64,000 bases of DNA from Plasmopara viticola (Eukaryota > Oomycota > Peronosporomycetes > Peronosporales > Peronosporaceae), in the NCBI GenBank assembly GCA_001695595.3, contig MBPM02000032.1:434001-498000 (forward strand), read 5' to 3'. Below, in pieces: positions 44,704 to 55,400 of this stretch (the stretch's first letter is position 1; every line of letters starts with the position of its first letter). The notes below the pieces were generated by a model, which did no database searches, was not told where the DNA came from, and saw only the letters and a list, made by a program, of their open reading frames with translations. The position numbers were made by a program, and so were the translations under genes.

Positions 44704-46263
44704 ATTCATAGTGATCGAAACAGCGCATTATGTATCAAATGTATTAATTACACGATTTAAAGCCCAGGGGCTGGATTGGGAATGCCATCGTAGTGGATGC
44801 GATATTTGCCAATAATTTGTTGCAGATCCGGCGTCAATTGCGATTCGTGCCATCGACCACCGACACCAAGTACCATACCACAACGTATCATGGTCTTACG
44901 AGCGTATGTCAAGCCGCAACTGTCGCGCATTCCGTTCCCCGCGTGTACGGTTTTGGCGGCGAGTTCCAAGAAGAAGCGTTTGCCCGGCTTCTTCAGCTTT
45001 CCAGACCACAACCCGTTCATAAGCACGGTGTCTAAATAGTCGCCATTTTTGATCATGCGCATCTACTCGGCCTCTCACAGTCGGGTCCATTCGTCCTTGA
45101 TTTTTGCGATGGCGAATGAGTCAGCAAGTTGAACAAGATCGGTCGCGCAGGGTGGAATACAGCGCAGTTCAGTGTTGGTCTTCAAGAGAACATCGCGTAG
45201 TTCTGGACTGGCGCTGTGGCCGCCACAGTTGTCCACATACATGACAGTCCTTCGGTCAGCACCATCTCCCTCAAATGCGCGTGGCTCGCCAAACCATTGA
45301 GAGAATACCGATAATTATGTGTGATGAAAGTTATAGAGAGTACTATGGTGCATGATGTATGAGACATCAACAATTTTATCATTCCAGCTTCTAGGCCCAG
45401 AGCGGTAGGAAACGCCATGGACATCGTCTGGAAGACCATTTATAGGGTATGATTGGTTTAGATTCTGAAAGATCATCATGGGTACACCAATTCGCGCACG
45501 AGAGCCGCCCGTGATGCAGACCATCATAATCATCTCGATACCATTCGACACAACATCGGCGTATTTGACCTCAATATCACCGCGAAAACTACGTGTAAGG
45601 CCGTTGTCGCAGTTGATCATGAAATGAGTTTCGTCCATATTGCAAAGCAGGTCCTCGTTCAGGTCGCCTGATTCGAAACCCCGGCGTAACTCGCCCTATG
45701 GTACGCAACCGTTTTCGCGAAATGGTCCTGCTTCGCGGCGCCGACCAGTAGCTTCCCGATCTGTGGACGATGGACTATGCCATGCACCTCCTATCACAGC
45801 AAACAATTTTAATCAGTTAACGTTATGTAGGTACAAGTGTAATAATAGAACATACCATAAACTGCTGAACCCATTGTGTCTTGATTTTGTCGACAAAAGG
45901 TTTGTTTTCAACTGGAGCAATGAAGTTGAAATCATATACTGGCGCATCGTTCATGACAGTGCGAGCAAGCCGACCGATTAGGACTGGAGAGAACATGACT
46001 CCAGCGGCCTTAAGCCGCATGAATTCGAACAACAATTCGACATATAGAAAAGAAACCCATTCAGATCGGCGTCGTTCTTTGCCAGCAACAGCCTTGAGGT
46101 TGACCCTCTTTCGCACTGATGGCACGACTGCTGATATTCTTTTTCTTGTCAAATTTATTAACCCCTTTCCAACAATTTTTAAGCACAACCTAATGCACAA
46201 ATAGTAGAACTCCTAGTCCAGACTCGTCATCAATAACTAAATACCGATCACTCCGAATACTAA
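44695..46263 (-). mobile_element. DDE (Tc1/pogo-like) DNA transposon relic
   Basis: About 1.57 kb with imperfect terminal inverted repeats. The left end is TTAGTGCGGATTCATAGTGA (to TCG at 44717). The right end, reverse strand, is TTAGTATTCGGAGTGATCG (46245-46263). Its only gene is a broken transposase. The size fits pogo/mariner-type elements. The sequence right of the element (46270-46380) resembles the module at 11310-11420, so it sits within repeat sequence. Confidence 0.65.
44757..46204 (-). pseudogene. DDE-superfamily transposase, broken
   Basis: Reverse strand. The N-terminal part (45823-46204) is open. A possible intron (GTATGT...TGATAG, about 45781-45845) follows ..QWVQQFM. A frameshift near 45680 leads to LCNMDETHFMINCDNG, which holds the first Asp. 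FRGDIEVKYADV and GVPMMIFQN follow. Then, after another break at about 45340, comes MYVDNCGGHSASPELRDVLL with the second Asp, then CIPPCATDLVQLADSFAI with the third acidic position. The last 100 residues (44757-45062) are open after two stops. The pattern DET / DNCGGH / PP...D..QLAD is the DDE_1 endonuclease found in many oomycete genomes. Inactive here. Confidence 0.82.
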
Positions 46264-46659
46264 CGCTCGAACATTAGTGAGATGGCCGTGCCTGTACTGC
46301 GCACTAAAATAGGGTTTGCAGCTTGTGTCTCTATCAAGACTGTCTAAGATTATAAAGAAGTCATTGAGATTGTACGTGTCTCTCAAAGTGCATAATATTT
46401 TTGGCATTTCATTTTATGTGTAATCTGTACATAGTATCAGTGGGCATTCTAACAAAATTAAGAAGTCATGTGAATAAAGATGAAAAGGTTGGCCTTAAGC
46501 ATCTTCGTTAAATTTCTTCCCCGGTCAAAGATTATTCATATCATCCGTAAGAATCGGTAATTCATTTTATAAGACAATTGAATAGTGACGCCGTAGTTTC
46601 TCCACTATTGTATAGGGTCTTAGTTTTCAATTCCGAAGATATTTTTTTTGCAGTCAATG
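46264..46659. other. Spacer, module remnant
   Basis: 46265-46390 resembles 11305-11400 and 33610-33720. Nothing else recognised. Confidence 0.45.
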
Positions 46660-46774
46660 TTGAGGATGTTGCGCTGTTGTTGTCAACGTTCTTGCTTTCG
46701 CACTCGTAATAGCAATCTTCATAATTGCAAAAGCAGACGGTTCTGCGAATGCAACTGCGTCCGTCGCAGAGTAA
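46660..46774 (+). pseudogene. Effector signal-peptide fragment
   Basis: Encodes VNVLAFALVIAIFIIAKADG, then SANATASVAE and a stop (TAA at 46772-46774). It is a clear family signal peptide cut off at the place where the RxLR/DEER part should follow. An effector fragment in the opposite orientation begins within 20 bp. Only the secretion signal remains. Confidence 0.75.
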
Positions 46775-46789
46775 CTTCGCCAGCGTTGC

Positions 46790-47350
46790 TGACTCTGTTG
46801 ACGTTTTACCCCACTTAGTAGCAAGGACAGACTCGCGTCATTGAAGGTCTGATACGGCTGAATAAATAACGTGACTTGCGTACCAGGATTAAACTTGCCG
46901 ACATAGATGATTCAGATAAGTAACGCAGGCCCGTAAGACACCTCGGCTTGTGCTCGTTGACTTGGTACCCTTTGTTCTCGTCCGACTGCAGCATCGTGTA
47001 GAGCTTGTCTGCGTTGAGCGTATTGTATCTTTGAAGCAACATCAGTTCCATCTGCAGTAGCTTCTCTTTGCCTGTTTCAGCATCATCGAGACTTGTTTTA
47101 ATCTTAGTCACTGTATTGCGTGCAACTTCGCCAAAATTGAAAACTTTTTCGCGGGATGCTTTGAATTGGCGTATTTGACCTATACACAAATTTTGGAATT
47201 TAACAAAATGTCCTCGTTGGCCTTATCACGGAAACGACATGTGGATCAACATTTTTGACCCTGCAGTGTCAAAAGTATCTCCCTGAGCCGAAAGCTTCAA
47301 GACCGTAAATTCTCTCTTCATTTCCTATATCAGGAAAATCCACAATGAGG
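46790..47350 (-). pseudogene. WY effector fragment, reverse strand
   Basis: Starts near 47345 with DIGNEERIYGLEAFG, a DEER-type box of which NEER remains. Two breaks follow, then a 124-residue open part (46815-47189) with ETGKEKLLQMELM, LYTMLQSDEN and VNEHKPRCLTGLRY, which is the second WY module. It ends at FNDASLSLLLS next to the forward-strand signal-peptide fragment. The signal-peptide end and the third module are missing. Confidence 0.78.
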
Positions 47351-47364
47351 GGTGGATCTTCAAC

Positions 47365-48310
47365 TAGTTGGATAGAAGGGTGGAGCCAAAGCTTGTTTAA
47401 ACACATTTATGGCTTGACAAAACACGTAAAAACTCCTTATGACAGGTTATTATTGTCAAAAATATGGTACTTATCTACATCATATTGACTTAATTCTTAT
47501 GACTGATTTCTTTCTCTGAATTCTTCGTATATCAATATATTTTGTAGCAATCAACAACGTTGGTATAGTGATTAGACTCGAAACTCGTCACCATGAGACC
47601 TTCGCTGCTGTCGCTTGAATTTGTCTTCCACTACACAATGGACGCAGAAAACAATACACCACTAGGATCTCATTTTCACCTACCGACGTCTTGTGAGACT
47701 GTAATCTATGTGACAAGCGGTTGACTCTTCGAAAACTGCGCTTGTCCGAAGTTTGTTTGCCAGAGATCTGCTCAGGCAAATAAGGAAGGAGTGTCACGTA
47801 CGCTTCGATGCACACTCTCCTTGCAATTAAATGCGCAAGGGCCGCGAAGAAGAATTAGGTTTAACAATTATATTGTCAATCAATCTCGTCCTACCTAAGT
47901 AAGCCTGTTGTGGTCCAATCATGCAAATTGCCGTATACAAAAGGACAGAGAGCCCTCACATGAGGCACCACTGTATGGAGAATTTTGGACTCATACCAGT
48001 ATGACATATGATGTGCCCTGTGTGAGCAAAGGTAAATGCGCTCGAATCTTGCTGAAACTCGCTGTGATTATATACGTGTCGAAAATTTACAAGCAAAAAA
48101 TCTTTTTTGTGGGGGGGGTATTATTTGCATAAGACAGTTTTGTCCTAATTTGTTATTCCATCATAGAAGGTTGGAAGTGTCAAACAGGCGTCACTAAATC
48201 GGCACGAACGTTTATGGTACTATCTCAGATAAACCATATGGCTTCCGTACTGATCTTTCTTCATTAATGTGCAAATGAAGCAATCCACTAGCTCTGGTCC
48301 CGAATTATGT
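47365..48310. repeat. Start of direct copy B, effector upstream region
   Basis: Aligns with 81-956 (ACTAGTTGGATAGAAGGGTG at both). It carries a module piece at 47575-47860. A G-run (GGGGGGGG) at 48111-48118 is not in copy A. No gene. Confidence 0.7.
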
Positions 48311-48323
48311 CTCATAACTCAAG
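48311..48323 (+). promoter_or_regulatory. Initiator-like core promoter of the effector at 48341
   Basis: CTCATAACTCAAG, identical to 957-969 in copy A and at the same distance from the ATG. Confidence 0.45.
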
Positions 48324-48340
48324 TAGCAAGGTTTCGACAC

Positions 48341-49456
48341 ATGCGTCTTGGCAGCGTTGCTTTCGCACTCGTAACTCTCCTCTTCCTCCTCTTCCTCCTC
48401 GCAAAAGCCGACGCTTCTGCAAATGCAACAGCGTCGATTACAGCCCTCGGGACTTTGCCATCCACTAAAGATCGACGTGGTACCTTAATTTCGGAACAGC
48501 CGGCGGTACGAGACGAAGAGAGAATTAATGGTAATCAAGCCGGTGGCTGGGGGGACAAAGTTGCCAGTTTTCTAGCCAAGAGCAAGCTGGCGTTGCGGGA
48601 GAAATTCGATTTCTCGCTACTCAAGCTCAAAGCACTTTGGTGGAGGGTAAAAAGCGTAAGTCCAGACGTCGTTTACGTCAAGCTCAAGCTCGAGGAGAGC
48701 GACGTGGACATTTTGGAGCGTCCCACCTTTCATCTTTGGGCCAAGTACGTAAAAGAGTACAATGCAAAACATCCCGGAAACCAAGTGTCCGTCATGCTTA
48801 AGTTGCGAGAGCAATTTAAGGACAGTAGATTGGCCTTGATGCTGGAATCGGCCAAGAAAGAGACCGACAAGACCACGAAAGCTCTTGGCACGACACTGCA
48901 GATGGAATTAATGGCGTTTTGGAAAGACGACCTGAGAGCGAGTACAGGCGAAGTGTTTAAAATTTTGCAGGTCGACCGGAAAAACCCGACCTTGCTTACG
49001 GGCATTGCGCATGATGTATGGAGCATGTATTTCAACCAGATTTACGGAATTCATTCCATGACGCTCTTTGAGCAACTTTACGAATGCCTCGATGAACCGA
49101 GTTTGTCGATGATTATTGTTGCGGCTAAACGGTCCAAGAAGACAAGAAGGCTGGCGACAGATCTTCAACGCCAATTACGCGACGTCTGGTTGGAAAAGTC
49201 AGAGGAGCCGGAGCTTGTGTTTCAACATTTATTGCTTGACGAAGACCCTAATCGTCTTCTCGATCAGCCCGAAATGAAGGTATGGATGAGGTATGTGAAA
49301 AAGTATGAAGCAAAGACAAAAAAGCGTGTGGATCTCAAAGGGGTGCTTCAGCGCTACTACAAGCGAAAGCACATTAGAATTATTATCAATTCTGCCACGA
49401 CGAATTACGGAAAGCATTTGGCGAAAAGAATAGAGACCCCACCAGCTTCAAATTAG
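48341..49456 (+). CDS. Secreted WY-domain effector with DEER motif, intact (copy B)
   Basis: A 371-residue paralogue of the gene at 988. The signal peptide is three residues longer (LLFLLFLLAKADA) because of a 9-bp duplication in a TCCTC-rich run. RRGTLISEQPAVRDEER replaces a canonical RxLR-EER, and three WY modules follow. Compared with the gene at 988 I count about 5 replacements in the first 137 shared residues but about 38 in the last 230, concentrated from the end of WY module 1 onward. Both remain open over full length, so both are probably under selection. The upstream and downstream flanks match copy A, without the SINE-like insertion. The host target is unknown. Confidence 0.88.
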   Translation: MRLGSVAFALVTLLFLLFLLAKADASANATASITALGTLPSTKDRRGTLISEQPAVRDEERINGNQAGGWGDKVASFLAKSKLALREKFDFSLLKLKALWWRVKSVSPDVVYVKLKLEESDVDILERPTFHLWAKYVKEYNAKHPGNQVSVMLKLREQFKDSRLALMLESAKKETDKTTKALGTTLQMELMAFWKDDLRASTGEVFKILQVDRKNPTLLTGIAHDVWSMYFNQIYGIHSMTLFEQLYECLDEPSLSMIIVAAKRSKKTRRLATDLQRQLRDVWLEKSEEPELVFQHLLLDEDPNRLLDQPEMKVWMRYVKKYEAKTKKRVDLKGVLQRYYKRKHIRIIINSATTNYGKHLAKRIETPPASN

Positions 49457-52400
49457 CAATTGCAAGTAAGTCGTTGCAGTTACAGCGTTGTAAGACTGAT
49501 AGGATTAATGGCGTGATGAATGAAGCAGATTATGGCAAGTACGTATGTAAGTTAAGTCATTTAGGCAATGTCCTAAATCTGGTGACCTTTACATTAGAGT
49601 CAGTTGACTTTTGCTCTAAAAATCATATGATTAATACTGTATCGTCTGCAGCACACCATCTTAACATCATTTATGTCCCAACTTCGTCGATAAGGTAATT
49701 GTCCGACTATTAAAGAGCCGCGGGTCTAGGATCTTGTCTCAAAGCTCGATCAAAGATTTACATAAGGTAATTTGGCGGCCTAGAGTTGAAGTCAGATATT
49801 TTTTACTAATCATGAGGTATTTATATTCTCTTGCAGCACACAACATCAAGTTAATGTATATACCAATATGGTTGTTAAAATGTCAATTCGTCCTTTTTTT
49901 AAAGTCTACTTCTTCGCCTTGTTTCAGTATCATTTGAAACATTTAGCGCCCTTTAGCTCTACTTCACGATCCAGTCCCACAATTTCTTTAATGTAGTAAT
50001 TAGAGTGCCGCGAAAGGTTGATTTTAAAGCTCAGCCATAATTTCACCACGAGACTTCAGCTGTGGTTGCCTTCCACAACGCAATCGGAGCGGAAAAGAAG
50101 TCATCATAAAAATATCTTATTTCCCAGTACGCTCACGTACTGACGCCTGGCGAGATCGAAAGCTGCGCTTCCCATAATTCGTTCGCCAGACATCCGCTCA
50201 GGCGAGAAAGGCTCTTGAAGAGTCTTTAGCTTCACTGTGGAGGTGCACCTATCATTTTTTCACGTTCAGTGGTCCACAAGCGCCACCACCTTTGAAACGT
50301 GACCATAACGAGGAGTGCCACAAGCGCTCGGACAAGCACTTTCCTCGTTTTCATCTGGTAAAGCTGCAAAAAAGCCTTGTGCTACCAATAACATTGTCAA
50401 TCAACCCAAAAGTTTAAAAAACGTTTTGTCATGCAGAATGCTGTAAGCTAGAAGACATAGAAAGCTATACTTTCGATGACATAGACTCGACCGGGGATGC
50501 CCTTAATATGTCGGATCCCTTAAAAATAGTCAAGCGATATGAAAGATGGGGTAAGACGACTACAAACTTGGTATAATCTTAGGATGGCTCCTTTGGCACC
50601 AACAGCTAAAGCTACGTGACTTACCCGCAGCCAGATGATGACGCAAGCCACCGTCCCGTGGGAGGTCTATTTACTCACTTGACAACAGATCTTATGATGA
50701 AGAGAAGGACACCTTGAAAGGATACTACTCAGTAGATGTAGGCCAACGATGCTGACAATTTGCTCATCTGCTTCGTGCCTCGAGCTTGAACGACACTTCG
50801 TTCAAGAAGTTCTATTGTTTTACCACAGCCTTACGGTTGGTATGCGCGTAGTTCTGACGCCACTTATACTTCTTTTCAGATCTTAACTGAGACCCATAAA
50901 AAGCCTTAACCTGCACCCGAATTGGGGTACTTACCAGCTATAGCACCACCGTTCATTTCGAATATCTATGGTAAGATTGGGCGAGGGTGGTTTGGTAAAG
51001 AAGCGAGTGCAGAGTCAGGGGCCAAAAAGGAATTTGTCAAAGCTATAGTTTTGATGATACCCGTAATTTTTTTTGTAAAAAATCTGAATCGAGTCCGTTA
51101 AGATATTTAAATCCCAGACACTATTGGCCATCAGGCTGTCTGACATACCGCAAAACAAATGACAACACCCCTGAGATGTGGCGCGGACCAAGCTTTGCAG
51201 AGCTGAATGATAAAGTTACAAGTCGGTCGAGTCTAGCTTCAAACAACTTCGGGCTAAATAGCGCACATCAAGCGTACAAGTTTGATTATTCAGCACTTGC
51301 TGCGTACTATAATTGACTTGGAAGAATTTAAGACAAGACATGTAGGGTAGCCTTGGCTAGATATACTTACGTTCAAATTTAGGCATGCACGTGGACTCAC
51401 TGAGAAACACTTGTCGCGGACAGCATTTGCTGCTTGTCATGTGGTAGAGATTCGGTCAAAAGTGAGTCAAAAGCCGAACATATTTTGCTGAGAGAAGCAC
51501 CGTGTAACATTGCTGAATCGATGAACGTCAGCATGTCGGTACAATAATGCCGAATGAATTTTGGCAAAATCAGCACTCCCAAAGCCACAAGTCCCTTAGG
51601 TATATTCTACAGGAGGGCAGCAGCGCAATATGCTTATTGAGTAGAGCAGGGTGTCTCGTAGTAAACAGAGGGGTATAAAGTATTCACGATAGACATAGCG
51701 CTTAGTTATTTTGCAGCTCGAAGGCATAACAACCTCGTGCTTATTCCACAAGTAGATTCTTTACGTGAGTCGAACGGGACACCCATAACGGAACATACAT
51801 CGCCAAAGTGGTCGTCATTCGACCCTCAGAAAAGATCCTGTATTGACTTCTTTTAAAGCTAGATCGGATGACAAGAAGAAATCATCAAGTACTCAAAGTT
51901 AATCCTTGATTCAAGAGGATCCATCTGTCTCGTATTCTGACCAGTAATAGTTGTTTTTGTGAGCACTCACATCAGCGTAACCACCTCAAAATAGTGATCA
52001 TCACGGAATTGTGTTGGAGGTTGAGAATAAATACTTTGAAGCACGGCAGTGACATTTGCCCAAGAAGAAGTGAGACTTCATCAACGTAAACTTATGTTCT
52101 AATAACGAAGAAAAATAAATTTGAGTGAACAAGTCTTCTCATTTCACGCCAATATTCGGTGGCAGAAAGCCTTATGGCACTTGTTGCTCTTATTAATTAA
52201 GTTTGGTTTTTATCCCGATACGGTCGCGAATTTTGAGAAAGTCTCGATACAAATCAACCGGATAAGGTGTATAATGTACACAGCACTTTACCTAATCCAT
52301 GTATATGATCAGGTCATTTAAGGAGTGAGTGACGTACCATTAAACGCGATCAGCATTCCTTGCGTCTTTCTTCAATGTTGTTAATATAGAGCCACGAAGA

Positions 52401-55400
52401 TTTGGTCTCGAAGCTCGATCAGATTATCTGCATGAGCTAATTTGGTGGCCTGTATATATTAAAGTCAACTTTCACTGATCATGTGGTATTTGTACCACTA
52501 CAAACAAAAAAAAAGACTTTGTAGGAAGCTCCTATAATAAAACCCCTTCTGCCCAGAGTTAAAACTCCTCTCTATATAAGCACAGCTTCATATCTCCAGC
52601 CACCACTCCTTCTATAAAGCGCCGGTAGACATTCTTTCCTACACCAATTTCTCTGACATTTATTCACATTCTTTCTAGTTTTGGACAATGATCTAATCTG
52701 GATTACGCGCCATGTATTGTCTTGCATAAAGCTCTATTGAGATTAAGTCTACTTTCTTTGCATATAAAGAGTGCTTGGTTGGATAAAGTATGGTTGGCAT
52801 AACTCACTTCTAGTCACGCCAACAAAGATGCATTCTCACGCGACCCACCTCATGAAAGGCCAACTCTCTTAAGTTTTGCCGTAAAAGCTATACAGCTCTT
52901 GGGATGCTTGATAGATGTGCTTGTTGCGTCCATCTTCTCGAAGGCAAAAACGGCAATATCTTTTCGCTCGTGGGGTTTGTAATGCCGCAATATGCTTGAA
53001 TAGGGATGGCTCTTCACGCCTGGAACACTGTGTAACGTGAACACAGGGCAACCACGAGCTTGTGCCGTACTCGGTTCCTGTACTGCTGAGCTGACTGTAT
53101 AACTAAATGGTCCTAGGTCAAATATTGTTGACTTCTTTGGTAAAGTGGCGTTTCCTTATATCGCTGAGTTTCCACTTCCTCTCGAAACACAGGAATTGGT
53201 AGCTGTAAAAGGACTATCGTGTGCGATTGCTGTAAATAGCAACGGTGACTTTTATTCGCATCTACTAGCGGAATACAGTCGCCTAGTCTGCGGCAGAGCT
53301 TGTGCTCGCATGGGAGTATGGCGTGAAAAGCGTGCGAGCATGCTGTTTGAAGGCCTACTCGTCGTCCAAGCTGAAATTTTCATGCATACTATGGTAGAAA
53401 ATGTGAGCTAATGCACAGGGGGGCGACCCACGATAAAATGCACCCTTACCTAAAAGTAACGCAAACGATGACACTTATCGGACGACGTCAGACCAAAATG
53501 CTGCTTGCAAACAAAGTGGCACGCTCAGCCTTTCTTTGGCAAGATTTTGCCGTCGACTCGTTGTGATTAGCAGCAACTTTGATTACACAACTTTCAGGTC
53601 AGATGTTGCGGCTGCCATCAAGTGCTCAAACAGCACGGCTTCTTTCTACCCTCAAGAGGACCGCATGCCCGTAGTGGGCAACGTCGCTGGTCCATGCAAA
53701 GACCAATTGCTCTTTGTGCGTAGCTTTTTTAAAGATAGGCACGTACTGATGAAAGCCGCAATAATGTTTTTGGCCCTGGTCAGGCGAGCTGCTCGATCGT
53801 CTTTATTTATTGAGTTACACTAGCTCAACCATAGTTTCCAAAATGTTTCGTAGTCTTTACTCGTAAAAGTGCTCGTTGCATTCTGCTTTGGTTTTTTTTT
53901 GACATGCCAAAGACAGATATAATTGATGAGTCCAGCAATGTCGTTTAAAGTACCAAAATTTGAGCAAGTTCCCGCCCAACCAATTTTGTAAACATTTGCC
54001 CATTTAACATCGAGCAAAAACTATAAAAAGAAGAAATGGTCTAAAACCCAGCTATAATCCAATCCTTTCTCTGCTGACAAGCTAATTCAAATAGAAAAAA
54101 CACATCATTAGCTTTCCTTTACAGCCAGTAAAGAGACTCTATTTGGCGTACCTTTTGTTTTTCTGAGTTCAATATATGATGAGAATTGTGTTTGTACAGA
54201 AAATTCTGCCACGAAAAATGCCGTATTTGGCGATATGAACAAACATTGGAGCCTATGCTCTGTACTTTATAGTATTCCTTATTTGCTTCTCATTGTTTCA
54301 GCAACGATTTACTTGGATTTCGGCCTTTCAATCTTTCCTGGTTTAGTCTAAACGACATGTTTTATCAAAAAAGTGCCGAGTGAATCGTTGTGCAACCTTT
54401 GTCTTTCGTTGTTAGAATCTTTTTTGAGTACGAGACAAGGAGGATCCTATTGATGTGGTGCGGCAAGGATATTAGGAGGGTGTGTGCCAGCTTTGATCAT
54501 CGTACCAATGATTGCGTTTTTTTCGAATCCAGCGCCCGGTTTGCCGCATAGACTGTCGTGTCCATGCCAACTTTAGATTACGTAGCTACCAGATTGCTGC
54601 AAGACGCGCTTCACAACAGCTAGCCATCAACAGCTTGTTGTGAAAGTAATTGTGCATCGTATGCAGTACCCTTTTTTATTGTAACAACCACTGTAAAGCA
54701 TCCGATCCAGACCTTTCCCGATTCATCTTTTTGGCTTTTCTGGCCCTACTTATTCTCACAGCAAAGCCGTTCAATTTGGCAAAAGCCTGAAAAAAGCGTC
54801 TCACTTCTTGAAAAAATCGCTTTGATGGTGTTTACTTGGTAAAGCAATGACAAAATAGTCTGAGGTATTGGTGATAGTAGGAATGTCCACCAGAAGAAGC
54901 GGTTGCTGGATATAGAATTTAATTCTATTGGTCAGCATTGAGAGGCGGGGGGGTAGCTTCAGGCAGAGGGGGGTGTAACTATAGGCGCTTTTTTTAAATA
55001 TCGCCATTTTCTTTATTATATCATCATCGTCTTTTGAAAGTCTACGAGTTCGCCTTTATTTTAGTAGGTTTTGCAACATTTGGCCAACTTTGTCTAGTTA
55101 TTGGCTCTACTAAGACCGAATTTGACGAGTACTTGAATATAGATAAAAAACCTACGCTCAGTCGAATAAACACCACAACAGTCAGCTGCTGTCGTTTGTA
55201 TTCCGCTTGTACTACGCAATGGGTGCAATAAATGACTTGTCGTAACAAAAGACCTTATTTTCCAAAACGTCCACGTACCGAAGTCTTGTGAGATCAAAAA
55301 TCTGTATGAGAGTGTTGTCTTTTCGAAAGCTGCGTTTCCAAACCTATTCGCCAAACACAAGAAAGGCTCAAAAAGAGCCTTGAGCTCCACCATGGAGGTA

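Noticed and set aside
45500..45850. Forward-strand frames over the transposase region
   Set aside because: The reverse strand carries the clear DDE transposase segments; the forward frames are shadows.
53145..53823. Open forward frames of 88 and 95 residues in copy B
   Set aside because: The same positions in copy A (about 6085-6360 and 6490-6735) are broken, and no motif is visible. Treated as chance frames in spacer.
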